From contig ARYC01017025.1 of assembly GCA_000711775.1 (NCBI GenBank), forward strand, positions 1-64,000: a stretch of DNA of 64,000 bases, in the 5' to 3' direction. Source of the stretch: Oxytricha trifallax. Lineage: Eukaryota; Ciliophora; Spirotrichea; Sporadotrichida; Oxytrichidae. Below are positions 24,515 to 37,274 of the stretch, piece by piece; positions within the stretch are counted from its first letter, which is position 1; every line of letters begins with the position of its first letter. Under the pieces are notes generated by a model. The model ran no database searches. It saw only the letters and a program-made list of their open reading frames with translations, and was not told the origin of the DNA. The translations under genes were made by a program, and so were the position numbers.

Positions 24515-25593
24515 GCAGACAAGCTTCATTTTATTAAATTACTCAATTCATGACTAATTCAGCCAGTAATTAAAATATTATTTTTTTAATAATATTTTTA
24601 TAATAGAATTTTTTAAGAAAGCTGAATAGATTATTTTTAAAATCCTATTGATCAAGCATTTATGGAATATTTAAATTTGTAATAGCAAATATACAATTTT
24701 TTTCCCCAACTAGCCAAAACCAGAATAAAACAAAATCTAATTATTAAATATAATTGATTATTATTAAATAAATTAGGTTTTAGTTTTATATATCCTCAAT
24801 TAAAATATACTTAATTATATTTATATTTTTGCCATTATATTTATTCACAATTATAAATATGGATTTTATATAATAAATTAAAATTTGAAAACTATTTAAT
24901 TCTATTGTTTAAGAATTGTAAAATGTTTATTTAAAAATAAGTATAGTCAATCGAAAGTAAGCTAAAGTATTAAAAATTTAAGGAAAACAAATTAAACAAA
25001 TTATTCATTTAAAATGAATATATTAAAAATATTAAAATAAATAATATATTATCTTAATTCATATAAATGTTTGTTGCTTGAGTTGTATGGTTTAGTGTAG
25101 GTTGGCTTTATAATATGGATCTTGAATACTTTTTTAATATTAATATATTTTATTTTGATTAAATGCAAAAAAAATGAAAACTGTAAATTTATATATATAT
25201 AAAGTTTATATTATTATTTTAAAAAATTCACTTCTTTAATTTAAATACATTTCTTATATCTTTATTTTATTGTAACAAAATACATTTTATTTGAATCATA
25301 ACTATTTAGATTTTTTTAAATAATTTAATATTTATATAAAACCCCAAAATCATTTGTTTATAGTGAATTTTAAAATTCTAATAAACATTTTTATTTATAT
25401 ATTCACTTATTTACTAGATACTCTTATTAATCTTTAAAAAAACGGATTTTAAAAGGAATTGAACCCTATATTAACTATACCAAATTTATGTATGTGTGAC
25501 TAAGTATAGAATAGATAAATATTTCTGTTTTACTTCTTTATTCCTGATTTAAATATGTTTGAAAACTTTTAAATATCTCTCTGATTAAAATTC

Positions 25594-25782
25594 ATGATTT
25601 ATACAGATTCTCTCAAAATAGAAGAAGAAAGACCCATAATTTTGAAGAAAATACTAAAAGCGATTTCTGTTATATTTAAAAGAAAGACTCAGAGTTTTAG
25701 ACATTATCTATATTTTAGGAAGAAGAAATCAAAACTTGGAGGTAGTGGTGGTTAAAATCACTAATACAAAAAAACTGGATGA
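25594..25782 (+). CDS. Candidate coding segment, 62 residues
   Basis: ATG 25594 to TGA 25780-25782. Reads MIYTDSLKIEEERPIILKKI, then basic residues, then KLGGSGGQ. Another frame across 25650-25840 (LRVLDIIYILGRRNQNLEVV) is equally open, so the frame is uncertain. The island has higher GC than its flanks. No family recognised. Confidence 0.28.
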
Positions 25783-26294
25783 ACCCCAATTATAATAATA
25801 AAGAAGGATTAGAAAGATTTAAAAATAAATAACAAAAACTGAGAAATGATTAAATGCTTTAATCTTAAGTCTTAATTATTAACGAATATTGTCGCAACTA
25901 TGAATATATATTACAATTTATTTCTTTCACCTTTTAATTATCTCATATTTGCTTTAAATTTTACTCATGGGGTTTTAAATATGTTCGAATAATTGAAAAA
26001 AGTATCGAATATCAATTTAAGGTCTTTTTAAAAAAATACATTTATAGAAAATAATAAAATTTATATAAAAGTAAAAATAAAAATAAATAAATTAAAATAA
26101 AAATATTTTTAAATAATTTAATAAAATTTATTTTCTAAATAAATAAATTATTAGAATTGGAAAGGATGAAAGATGCATCTTCGACAAACCATAAAAAAAA
26201 TTAGAATGTAGATTAAAAAGTAGAAGAACATTTTATTCTAGGCTTAAATTATTATAACTCTATATTAAAGAATTTTATTTAAATAAAATTTTGA

Positions 26295-29288
26295 AGATTT
26301 AAATTTTTTTTTTGTCCCATTAAATATTTGAACCTTAAATAAACTAAATTTATTAAATAGAATTAATATGACGAAGAAAAGTAGTAATCATTATCATCAT
26401 GACGGTTTGGTAGATTATTATTTATTCATTTTTTTTTATATTTAAAATTAATTTGATTTATCACTATATATATTAAAGTATGAAAATTATTATAAAGTAT
26501 TAAAAAAATATAACTCTTAAATTAAATTTATGTTTCTAAATCCAAAATAACATTTTTAGTATTTTAATTATTAATTTAAATTATAAAAATAATTTTTAAT
26601 TCTATAATATTAATTATAGAGTTAAAATTTGTGCATTAACAATAATTATTATTTAGTTTACATTATATTTTATAATAACTGAAAAAAATATTTATAAGAA
26701 CTTCGTAAATGGTACCATCTAAGAATTTAATTTTATATCAAATTATTATAAATTAATTATAATAATTATGAATTAAATACTTTTAAATTCATCAATATAC
26801 ATATATTAAATTCATATAGAGATTTATAAAATGTTTAATTTAAATGAAATTGTGATATCTTACCAATTAATCAAAATATTTTGATAGAAAATCTAAATTA
26901 AACGAATATAAAAATTAGAATTGTTATTAATTTTGCAACTTTACAAAATCATAAATTAATATGATATTTATTACTTTTTGGACTTATTTTCTCTATTTCA
27001 TAATTTTTATTATGAAAATTTATAAAAGTTAAAATTTTACTATAAATATAACTTATTTTCACTAAAAATACTTATGCCTTTATTGTGACAATGAAAATGA
27101 TATTAGTTGATAAAAAAATAAAAATAAATAAAATCAATGATAAAAACTATTAAATAATTTAAAGTGAGTAGCAGGTTTTGTTTGAATTATTCTTTAAGTT
27201 ATTTAATTAGAGATAGATATAAAATAAAGTAAATTTTTTATTAAATATATTGTTAGTAATCATAAATTAAAAATAATAATTCGATCTAAAAACAACAAAC
27301 ATTAAAAAATTCATTGTAAAAATATAGGTTAATGAAAAATTATTAAATATATCTTTTCTTATTTCAATTTCTATTGCAGTTATAAATTAAAAGATGACTA
27401 TAAAATATTTAATAATCAAAGTTCAAATTTATAATTATATTAATTTTAAAGTAATAAGATAATTTAAAAAATTTATAAATTTTTGTAAGATTAAATATAA
27501 ATTAAATCTCATAAAAAAAACAACTACCATGCATATGAACTCAATTATAAAATAAAACTTTTTTCATTATTATAGTCAAATCTGTGATTGCCAATATTAC
27601 GAAACACAGAGTAAAAGTACAAAAATAAAGGGTTATTAAAAATTTTCTGATATTATTGAAATGTTTCAATAAGGTTAAATGATGAATAAAACATTTATTA
27701 ATTTTAACCTTTTACTATATTATATTATTTCATTTAATATGATATCTTTATTAATTATTTTCAATTTATTTTAAATTTATTGAAAATAGTTATTAAATAA
27801 AAAAACATAATAATATAAAATCATTGGAAAAAATGAGTTTATAATTAATACTTAATTTATTATTAAAAAAATAACTATATAATATTTATTTATTATTAAT
27901 ATATCCTATTTTAAAATTAGTTGTTTTGAAACTGATTAAATTGAATAATTATGTTACTTATTTTATAAAAAATATTTAGTTTTAAATAAATGTGAGTGCA
28001 ACTCAACTAAATTAAAATTTAATGTATATATTTTTAAAATTTTCAAAAGTCTCCTCTTTAAAAAATTCATATTTTTTTTTTAGCAAAAACATTCAAATTC
28101 TAGCATAAAATAAATAGTTATAAATATTTAATTATTCTTTATAATTAAAATTATAAATTTAAAGTTAATTTTAATCAATAATATACTAATGTATTTTTAT
28201 GGAAAAATTATCACGACATTTAAGATTAAGAAATTTATAATAAATTTAAATTACGAAAATCAATTGAAATTGGTATTTCTTGATTAAAATAAATTAATCG
28301 TTTCTGAACAATAGGGTAAATATGATATTTATTGGTAATATTTAGTTTATGGTTTAAATAGAAAAGTAACTCATAATATTCTTAAAAAATATAGATTTTT
28401 AATAAGTTATAAATTAGCAAATACACATAATCCATTCCATCAATAAAAACTTGATTAAATTAAATTAAGATTTACAATAGATAGAATCATTTTCATTTCT
28501 TAATATGATTGGGAATTAAAAAGATTAACTAAATTCCTAGTGAGTTTTTCATTTAGTACCTGTAGTTATTATAAAGTTAATAAACAGATTAATTAAAATA
28601 TGGAACAATATTAAAATTAGTGGAATTTTAAACTGCTTACTCAAAAATTAAATATGGTAAACTAAAATTAAATCAAATTATATTATACTAACTTGATCTT
28701 TGAATTTATAAACAGCATGTTTCTCAATAAATTTTGGTTTGACCAATGAAAATTATTTGATAAAATAATCAAAACATTACACAAAAATTATTTGTTGTGT
28801 AAACTAAATAACATAAAGTCAAAATCATTACAGAATTAGAGATGAAGACAATTTTTTTAAAGTGAGTACATAACTTAAAATAGTAACAGCAAGAAAGTTA
28901 TTTATTTTATCGTATTTTATAACCTTGAAAAGCTTGAAGCTTAGCTAATAAACGAATTAATTTCTTATATTAAATTACTTATAATTATATCAAATTTTTA
29001 GTAGTATTTTAATAGTTTTTATAAATTTCATATTTAATTATAAAATTATTTAGAATTTTAAGCAATAGTTTGGCATTATTAAAGTATTATATGATAAATA
29101 TCATAATGATATTTATATTAATTCTAAATTAATACTATAACTTTTTTACATATTACTCCTTTTTATTTATTTATTAATTTTAAATAATTGAATAATTTTA
29201 ATATAATTAACCAGATAACCTTTAAAATATAATTATATTATATTATTATATGAATATAATTAATATTTATATTATATAATATTCTTAA
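26295..29288. other. AT-rich spacer
   Basis: Very AT-rich, with no inverted-repeat element found. Just before it, 26166-26294 has a 42-residue frame starting MKDASSTNHKKNQNVDQKVE that might be a tiny coding segment. Confidence 0.4.
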
Positions 29289-29468
29289 GGAAAACAAGAA
29301 TTAAGACCAGATTTTAAAGAGTGGTACAGGAGATAAAAAAATAAAACCCAGATGATAAGGAGAAATAAAAAGTTTAAATTTTTTTATCAGATAAGATATT
29401 TTAAAACCAAACAAATACTTTCCATATTTTTTAATTATTATAAATTCTTAAAGTTTTTACAAAAATGA
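29289..29468 (+). CDS. Weak candidate coding segment
   Basis: Frame open to TGA 29466-29468, reading KQELRPDFKEWYRRQKNKTQ in its GC-richer first half, then Lys,Phe-rich. No start codon in view. Could be part of an MDS; chance not excluded. Confidence 0.22.
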
Positions 29469-30837
29469 AAGTGACCATTCAGATAAAAACTTTATTTTTA
29501 TAAAATAATTATTGAATTAATTATATTTTATAATTTAATTTATCATTAAAAATTAATTGATTTAAATTAGATTAATTTTTATGCATATTTAACTAAGATT
29601 AGCAGTTAATTAAATAACTTTGTTAATTTTAATGTATAAAAGAAAAAATATTTTTATTCATCTCTAAAAGATATTTGATGACAGAGTTCGTGTGATTATT
29701 TGAATCTTTGTGTAAATAATAAAATGTTTATAATTAAAATTATAAATCACAAAAAAGGCTTCAACTACTTTCAGTTTAATGAAAAAAATAAAAGAAATAT
29801 TGTTTTATATATTTTGAAATATATAGTTAGAAAATTTTTATAAAAAGGAATATTGATTTAGATTAATTAATAATAAAGAGACAATAAAAATAAATAGTGT
29901 TCATTTTTAATGAATAAATTTTATATATAAAAACTCAATAAGCTATTTCATAACTTAAAAAAAAAATTTATGAATCTATTTATTAATTTTAACACCATTT
30001 CAATAAATATGGATATTTAATTTAGTTAAAGAGTTTGCACTAACCGTCCACAAGAAATTATATCAAATCTTATAAAATTAATTAATACAAATTAGTATAT
30101 TTTTTATAAAAACTTTTTTTTAAATTTTATTTGTTTGATATTTTAAGATCCAATAATAGAAAAAACTAATTTATGTTTATTTATCTATAAATTATGATTC
30201 AAAATAAAAAATCTTAGGCAAGTGATTTTTTTCTAAATTTTATAAAATAATTAATAAAAAAATAAAAATAAATTACACTTTCAGCAATAAAATTATTGAA
30301 TGAATTACTCGATTTAAAAATTTATAAAGTCCCATTAAAATTTTGTTTAATCAAAGTAAAAATTATAGTTTTTCATTTATTTTATTCCTTTTTAAAGATA
30401 AATTTATAAGATTTAAATGTATTTTATGTTTTAAGAATAATTTATGTTATTTCCTTTCTGAATAAATTTAATTTAAATTATTGTTAAATTTCTGGTTTTC
30501 TTATTAAAATTGCTTAAAATATATTCATAAACAATTAAATTATATAAGAACTGTGAACTGATTATTCAAATTCAAATTATAAATCTAATATAAAAATGAG
30601 ATTAATAAATCAAAGATTCAAAATTTAACTATTAAAATGCTTCATATTTTGCTTTCAAAATAATTATTTATTTTAAGATTAGGGATTTTCACTTTATTCA
30701 ATTTTAAATTTATCTCTCAATTATAGTAATTTTAAAATTAAAAATAGAAAAACTTTTTTGATATATCTTTATTGAAAAATAAAAAATATAAACAAAAAGA
30801 AATATTAATGTTTATAATCTATGATAAAATTTAATTT

Positions 30838-31056
30838 CTACATTGATAATGAATTCAAATTTTAAAGAAAACCATTTTATTTATTATTAAAAAAAAATGA
30901 TTTTAGCATAGTTTTTAATATATAATTTGATAAAAATTAATAGTATACCTTGAAAATTACATATCATTAAAAGTTGTTGACTATATGGTAAAAGTAATTG
31001 AAATTAAATTTTAATGCTTCTAATATTTGTATTGACAAAAAACATATTATAATGTT
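30838..31056. repeat. Interspersed repeat P, copy 1
   Basis: Shares about 200 bp with 34478-34690 and 52095-52310: GATAATGAATTCAAATTTTA, then TATATAATTTGATAAA, then a GAAAATTACATAT block and AAAGTTGTT. Copies 1 and 2 run straight into G-run motifs with GGAAACTTCC or AAACTTCCCC. Confidence 0.7.
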
Positions 31057-31130
31057 GGGGGTAGGAAACTTCCGTAGAGGAGGAAAACTGCACGGGTGCT
31101 AGAAACTTCCTCTCAAAAATCGCTCCCATT
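31057..31130. repeat. Cluster of GGAAGTTTC motifs
   Basis: A GC-rich 74-bp block starting GGGGGTAGGAAACTTCCG and ending in reversed orientation at CGCTCCC. It holds three forms of the GGAAGTTTCC palindrome in both directions and resembles the cluster at 51903-52010. Probably two element ends abutting after nested insertion or deletion. Confidence 0.6.
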
Positions 31131-33291
31131 AATTATCTATAATAGATTTTGAATATCAATATTTACTTATAAATTTATATATTCTTTAACTTATAAAAAT
31201 TAAATACAGATTTAATGTTATCTTTCTTAAATCAATTTTAAAATTGACAACTATATGAATAAATAAAAATTAAATTTTTCAGTTTACTTATTAATTAGAT
31301 AGAAATTATAAAATTAAATTAATATTTATTAATACTAATTTTTTGTATTATAGTATATTTATCAATAATATTAATATTGCATTGCATGATTTGATTTTAA
31401 AATCTTACAAAATTATTAATTAAATCAAAAATATAGATAAAATTAGATTTCAAAAGAAAAAAATGATGAAAACCATTTAAAAAAATTATAAGTTATCTTT
31501 ATTTTTATGAATAAGTTTAATTGCTTTGATCAATATCATCATCGATAATAATTTTGATTCATATTTTATTTGTTAAAAAATGAAGATCTGATTTTCTTTT
31601 TACTTATTTGCAATATAAAAATTTTAAAACTATATAATAATTTCAAAAAAATTATGAGTGTTTTAATTCCTTTAATTCTTAATTCTTTTAATTATTTTGA
31701 AATTTGTTTCTCAGTTGAACTATAAATTTAATTTTAGTTGTAAGAACTCATAATTATAAGTAAAAAATTCTATTTTTAAAGAATAATAATAATTTTTGAA
31801 AATTAACAATTAATGATAAATTTTTCAAAAAAATCAATTGAAATAATTTTTAAAAACAAAGAACTCCATTTTCATTTTCTATTAATTTATGTTCAAACAG
31901 ATAAAATATCATATCTGCAAAATGTTTTAGTATTGAAATATAAAATTTAAAAAATTTTAAGATTCTCAATAATATTTACAAGCTTCATTTATTTATAAAA
32001 AAGTATTTAACTCATAAGTTTATTATTAGAATATTAATGGAATCTTTATCATTAATATTTTGAATAAATATTATAATTTAAATTTTTCTTAATAATATAA
32101 TAATATAACAATCACTATTTTTTTATGTATATTTTATTATTTTTAATTAAAATTTATATAAATAATTATAGATTTAATGATGTCAATGTGGGAATCTTCA
32201 AGTTGAATTACTCATCTTTCAAAAAAATATATATATAATTTTGTATAGCCACATCTTCTCTATGATAAGGTCTTGGTCGATACCTCTTTAAAAAAGAACT
32301 CTTATAATACTTTACATTATTTAATATAATTTTTTTTATATGTTTATGTTAGAGATGCCACTGTTTTAATTCAATTCTTCATTATATTTTATTTATATTA
32401 TATTTATTTTTGATAATTCATAAATGAATATAATTCAATTAATACATAATGATTATAAATAAATAAAAATAATTATTTATATTATTTTATTAATAGATAT
32501 ATAAATATATATTTAATAATTAATATTCTATTATTTCCTAATAAATTAATACTATTAATTTAGTTATCATTATAAATTATTGAAAATGTATGTAAATAAC
32601 TTTATAAATATTCATATAATTTATAATTTTAATTATTTATTAATTAAATAAATTTTATACGAATTATAGCCCAAAAAAATGATACTGAACTAATAATTAA
32701 ATCCTTAAGTAAATAAATGGCAGGACAAGTAAATAAGAATAAACAATAATTGCGCTAATTAATTTTATTTTATCTATCAATTAAAAATTATGGGATATTT
32801 GTGAAAATGATGACCTATTGTTAACCTCTATCATTTATTTTTATTTATTTATTTCAATACTTTTATAACATAATATTCGACTCTATATATCGTCGAAATT
32901 TATTATATTTTCTTTAAATATATAGAACATACATATTGTTGCTGATAATGTTAAGGATTGACATGTCTATATCTTATAATTATTTTATTTAAGAATATAT
33001 ACAATATTTTATTATTTTTACTTTAAATAAAATAATATTCTTAATTAGATTAAATTTTTCAATTTAAGCTTAAATTTAAAGCTCTAATTATATATTAAGA
33101 AAGTATAATTAAAATGTGGAGACTATTAGAAATAAATAAAAGAAAGATATAATAAATTATGTTCATATTAGTACACTTGAGTTAAGATCCAACAGTCACT
33201 AATTTGAATTAAGTTTGATTAAATCCTTAATTAACTTTAATTAACTATTCAACTAACTAAAAATGGAATTTTTGTTTTTTAGCATTTTTGA

Positions 33292-33483
33292 TTTTTATTC
33301 ATCTATCAAGTTTATGCTGTAGCTGTTCTTAAAGTTTTCTTAAGTTTTCACAGATATCTTCAGGATATCTTTCTCAAAGTTTTAAGTGTGGAGAGTGCGA
33401 AGTCTAATAGCAACAATAACAGTAATAATAGCAATAATGGCAATAATATTATCAAAATCAAGCATTATTAAGTGTCTATTTGA
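33292..33483 (+). CDS. Candidate coding segment with Asn/Ser-rich tract
   Basis: Frame between TGA 33289-33291 and TGA 33481-33483. Reads VLKVFLSFHRYLQDIFLKVL, then VESAKSNSNNNSNNSNNGNN. The tract mixes AAT, AAC, AGC, AGT and GGC, the codon pattern of a real low-complexity Asn/Ser stretch in a protein. An alternative frame reads the same DNA as a Gln tract from CAA/TAA/TAG. No start codon; no family recognised. Confidence 0.35.
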
Positions 33484-33514
33484 AATTATAGAGGTTTTCA
33501 AAATTTTAGGATGC

Positions 33515-33600
33515 ACCTCACCAACCTGGAAATTTTCAATTCCAGATTTAAGAAAATGTTCCAGTTTTAAACAGGAATTCTAAATCTGAATCTGGAATTT
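33515..33600. repeat. Decayed CTGGAA repeat
   Basis: Several forms of CTGGAA / TTCCAG in both orientations (ACCTGGAAATTTTCAATTCCAG, GTTCCAG, TCTGGAATT), related to the arrays in the element at 3242-5121. Confidence 0.55.
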
Positions 33601-33696
33601 ATATTATTTAAATATAAATTGCTTCTTATGAATAAAAAAAACATTAATAAAATTAGTATTTTTTATTTTTATAATATTACAAATTTATACAATATG

Positions 33697-34650
33697 TCAA
33701 TATTATAATTCTTTGATATTTACTTGCAATGAAATATTAACTATTATCTTAATATTAATTTGATTTTATCTTACTGTAATTTTGTTTATCTTAATGTTGT
33801 ACATGAGTTATTACCTAAATTATTTATTATATAAAAAATCTAATTTGTGTAATTTGCAAGGTTATTAATTAGACTAAAAATGCAAGTAAAAATATGAATC
33901 ACATTTCAATTCAGCATATTCATTTATATGAATAAACTATTGATGAATTTTATAGCCTTGAATTAGGGTTGTCTTTTGATTCGTGGTATCCACTATAAGA
34001 CTAAAAACTAAATTAACTGGCTTCATATATGTACTCTTCACTGCAATCCCCGCCAATTTCTAGTGTTTTATATCATAGCCACAAATGTCTTCAGCTCTTT
34101 CCAGAGCGAATTTATTAAGTTGGAATCCTTTGACATTAATAATATTTAATATATGAAATAATTTTTATACATTTAATTAAATATTAATCATAAATATTTC
34201 TTTGAAGGTTTGTACTCTCCTATAGTAAACTTTATATCTTAAACCCCATGACTAAACATGAATGTAATCGTGGTTTTATAAATTGTAATAAAAATAAATC
34301 AATAAAAATATTAAGAAGTTCAGGTTCAGTATTTACTGTTTATTTATAGAAAAGAACTATAATAAAATTAATTAATAAAAATTAAAAATAGTATATATAA
34401 ACATTCTCTGTATTTTTAATTTTTATACCTTCTTGTCCTATGATATATTTATTTATTTTCTAGCTTAAATATCATTCTACCTTGATAATGAATTCAAATT
34501 TTAATGAAAATCACATTACTTATGAATTAAAACAATTATTTTAGCCTTGTTCATAATATATAATTTGATAAATAATGATTATGTACTTTGAAAATTACAT
34601 ATAAATAAAAGTTGTTTAGTACATGGTTATGGTAATTGAAATTTATTTAT
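33697..34650 (-). CDS. Candidate coding segment; core 33955-34135
   Basis: The minus frame is free of TGA from 34650 to TGA 33697-33699 (318 codons). The core at 33955-34135 has about 39% GC and reads KGFQLNKFALERAEDICGYD, then KLAGIAVKSTYMKPVNLVFS and DTTNQKTTLIQGYKIHQ. This is ordinary, complex protein sequence, unlike AT-driven translation. The 34200-34260 part (SWGLRYKVYYRRVQTF) also looks coding, but with an AT-rich gap between. The ends of the long frame are probably chance. Most likely one or two MDSs of a macronuclear gene. No family recognised. Confidence 0.45.
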
Positions 34651-34710
34651 TCATAATATTTTTATTGCCCAACAATATAAAATATATTGTTGGGGAATAA
34701 ACTTCCCCCC
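34478..34710. repeat. Interspersed repeat P, copy 2, ending in a CCCC/GGGG hairpin
   Basis: Homologous to 30838-31056 over about 190 bp, then TTGGGGAATAAACTTCCCCC at 34690-34710. It lies in the upstream part of the open frame 33697-34650, another reason to doubt that frame's full length. Confidence 0.65.
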
Positions 34711-34925
34711 AAAAAGCTTATGGAGAGAAGTATAAACAAAATTATAATTTTTTCATCTCTTTATATGCATGATTAATATATCAAATTAATAATTAAATTT
34801 AATCTATATTTATTATATTAATATTATTCTATATTTACATAATAATTTTAATTATAACTATCTAATAAATTATATTCTTTAAAGCTATTGAATGAATAAT
34901 TGCAATTTATTTATATTTTTTATTT

Positions 34926-34958
<33 letters not shown>

Positions 34959-35503
34959 TTAACTCTAAATATCATTAGAATTTATTCTATTTTCTTTAAT
35001 ATTAAATAATTAATAAGATTGCTGATTTGCTGAGGATCAGCTTTCCTTACATCAGAATTATAACATGTAGGAAAAAAGACCATTTAAAAACTTTTTATCA
35101 TTTAATCTATTCATTTAATAAGTCTTGTGTATATTTAAAATTTTGAATAAAAATCTAATTAATATTGACAAAAAGCGTTATGCAAATAAATAAGATTAAT
35201 TCGTAAGCTCATTTATTTTCTAAGTCAATATTTGTTAACAGATCCATTAGTTCTTGAATGATTAGTGACTTATAAAGTTACAAAGATCAATAAATACTAA
35301 TTGAAATTTATAATTAAAATAATGATTTGGTTTAGTTCCATCTAATTTAAGTTAATCAAAAACCAAAAAATTTATTTATTAATGATATATGAAATAATTT
35401 GATTTAAAAATAAATTTTTTAAAAAATTGAAAAATATAGTAAATTTTTGAAAACAAACATAGTAATACAATAAAAGATAATAAAGTATATTAATTTGAGG
35501 AAT

Positions 35504-35581
35504 AAAAACCCCAATCCCCTTAATGAGGTTTATAAGTGCTTTGATTTGTAGGGAATTTGTTAGGGGTTGGGGTTATTAATT
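35504..35581. repeat. TBE left terminal inverted repeat
   Basis: About 78 bp, reverse complement of 40685-40762 with a few changes in the C4A4 blocks. Confidence 0.93.
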
Positions 35582-35853
35582 AAATGCGAGACAAAAATAG
35601 CAAGCTTTTGGGGTCTATTTATGATGAAGAGTATATAGATTTAGTGTTTAAACTGCGATATGGATGTGATATATATACAGTGAATAAATCAAACCAGTAC
35701 TGAACTATAAGTCTATTGCACTGCTCTTAAAGCGAAGTCCATCAACTGTTCTATCTCACTGCCTTATAGCAGTATAACTAAAGCAATAATAGCTTAATTC
35801 TATGCCTTAGAGGAAGTCAAAGTTTTTATAAAAGCATATTGACTATCTTATTA

Positions 35854-36441
35854 TCGATCATAAATATTTCAAAATAAAATATTGTTTAAATTCATAAATT
35901 AACGATATTGAATTATAATTACCAAATTAAGAATAAAATGGTTTAAAAACAGAAATTACAAAGAACATTTAAAAAATTATGACATCAAGCTTAAGAGATC
36001 TAAACTTAGAAGTAAGTAATTATTTTCAATATTTTGTCAATTCAAATATCCTTATACAATTAAAAGTCAAACAAATAACTCAAAGGAAATACAATTTAAT
36101 AAATCTTTTAGACCATTTTATGTGAAAAACTGATAAATACACGCTTGACCTAAAAATCACATTGCACAATCTAAAATATTCTCAAAATACAAAGTTTATA
36201 CTAATAAAAGTCAAATTAGTCGTAGTATATTCTTAAAAATACTAAGAAAATCATATAAATATATTTTACAATATAATTAACAGAAAATATGATTGTATTT
36301 AATATACACTCTCATCTAAACAAACCTATAAACTTTTGCTATTTTTGCATTTAACTTATAATCATATTTACATTAATATAAATAAAGGCAGTTTATTTAT
36401 TTTACCTGAAAAAAAATTCCTGATATTTTGTATTTTATCAA
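35854..36441. mobile_element. 588-bp insertion in the TBE transposase, TA duplication
   Basis: Comparison with copy 1 (CTTATTAATGATAAAAC) shows the insertion lies between two TA copies (35852-35853 and 36442-36443). The ends, TCGATCATAAAT and its counterpart TTGATAAAATAC read inward, are similar to the TIR start of the 13738-15280 element (TCGATAAAATAT). Interior is AT-rich and non-coding. Could be a MITE of that family or an IES-like element. Confidence 0.85.
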
Positions 36442-36681
36442 TAATGATAAAACTTTGAAGTATTGGGCTCACTTCTTTAGACCAACGAGCTACTATGTTT
36501 CATCGCCAGTTCCCTGAGTTGAAGATCTCTGCTTAGTCTATAGCCAACATCTATAAACGAAATGGTGTTTCTTACAAAGGTGTTAATTGTATCAAGAGAG
36601 TGATTGATTTCACTCTGCCATTTTACAACAACAACTTAAATTATATTTATAATTAAATGCAGAGAGCCTAATTAGAATAAT

Positions 36682-37274
36682 GAGTAAAAATTTAAATATT
36701 CGCCAGAAATTAGGAAATTAATCAAGAATAATCTATAGTATTTTATAATTAATTAATTTATCAATATATAAATAATCCTAATTTAATAATTAAAACCACA
36801 CTCCAACCCAAATCTATATATGGTTTGGGATAGAGTGTGGTAGAGTGTTATTTTAATTATATATTTTTATTATCTTTAAAAACAACATTTCATTTAATAG
36901 AGATGACATATAGTTTTTGATTAAATTATAAAATTCATTGATTCATTATATATCATTGTTATTAAATGATTAATTTTAAAACTATTTTGATATTATTAAT
37001 TAAAATACAGTAAAATATAAATAAATTATTTCATAATAAAAACTATATGTCATCTCTATTAAATGAAATGTTATTTTTAAACATAATAAAAATATATAAT
37101 TAAAATAACACTCTACCACACTCTATCCCAAACCATATATAGATTTGGGTTGGAGTGTGGTTTTAATTATAAAATTAGGATTATTTATATATTGATAAAT
37201 TAATTAATTATAAAATACTATAGTTTATTCTTGATTAATTTCCTAATTTCTGGCGAATATTTAAATTTTTACTC
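36682..37274. mobile_element. 593-bp foldback insertion in the TBE transposase, AAT duplication
   Basis: Nearly the entire element is a palindrome with arms of about 275 bp starting GAGTAAAAATTTAAATATTC. Alignment to copy 1 shows one AAT codon became two (36679-36681 and 37275-37277), so the duplication is 3 bp of ANT type, like TBE itself. The arms contain CCACACTCCAACCC and its complement as inner sub-palindromes. It carries no C4A4 ends and no coding sequence. Confidence 0.9.

Noticed and set aside
34930..34960. (TA)n runs as regulatory or origin sites
   Set aside because: Ordinary microsatellites in very AT-rich DNA; several occur with no context.
35020..35330. Gene-like text (DLLRISFPYIRIITCRKKD) in several frames
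   Set aside because: Each frame is broken by TGA at about the chance interval and GC is not raised enough to choose one.
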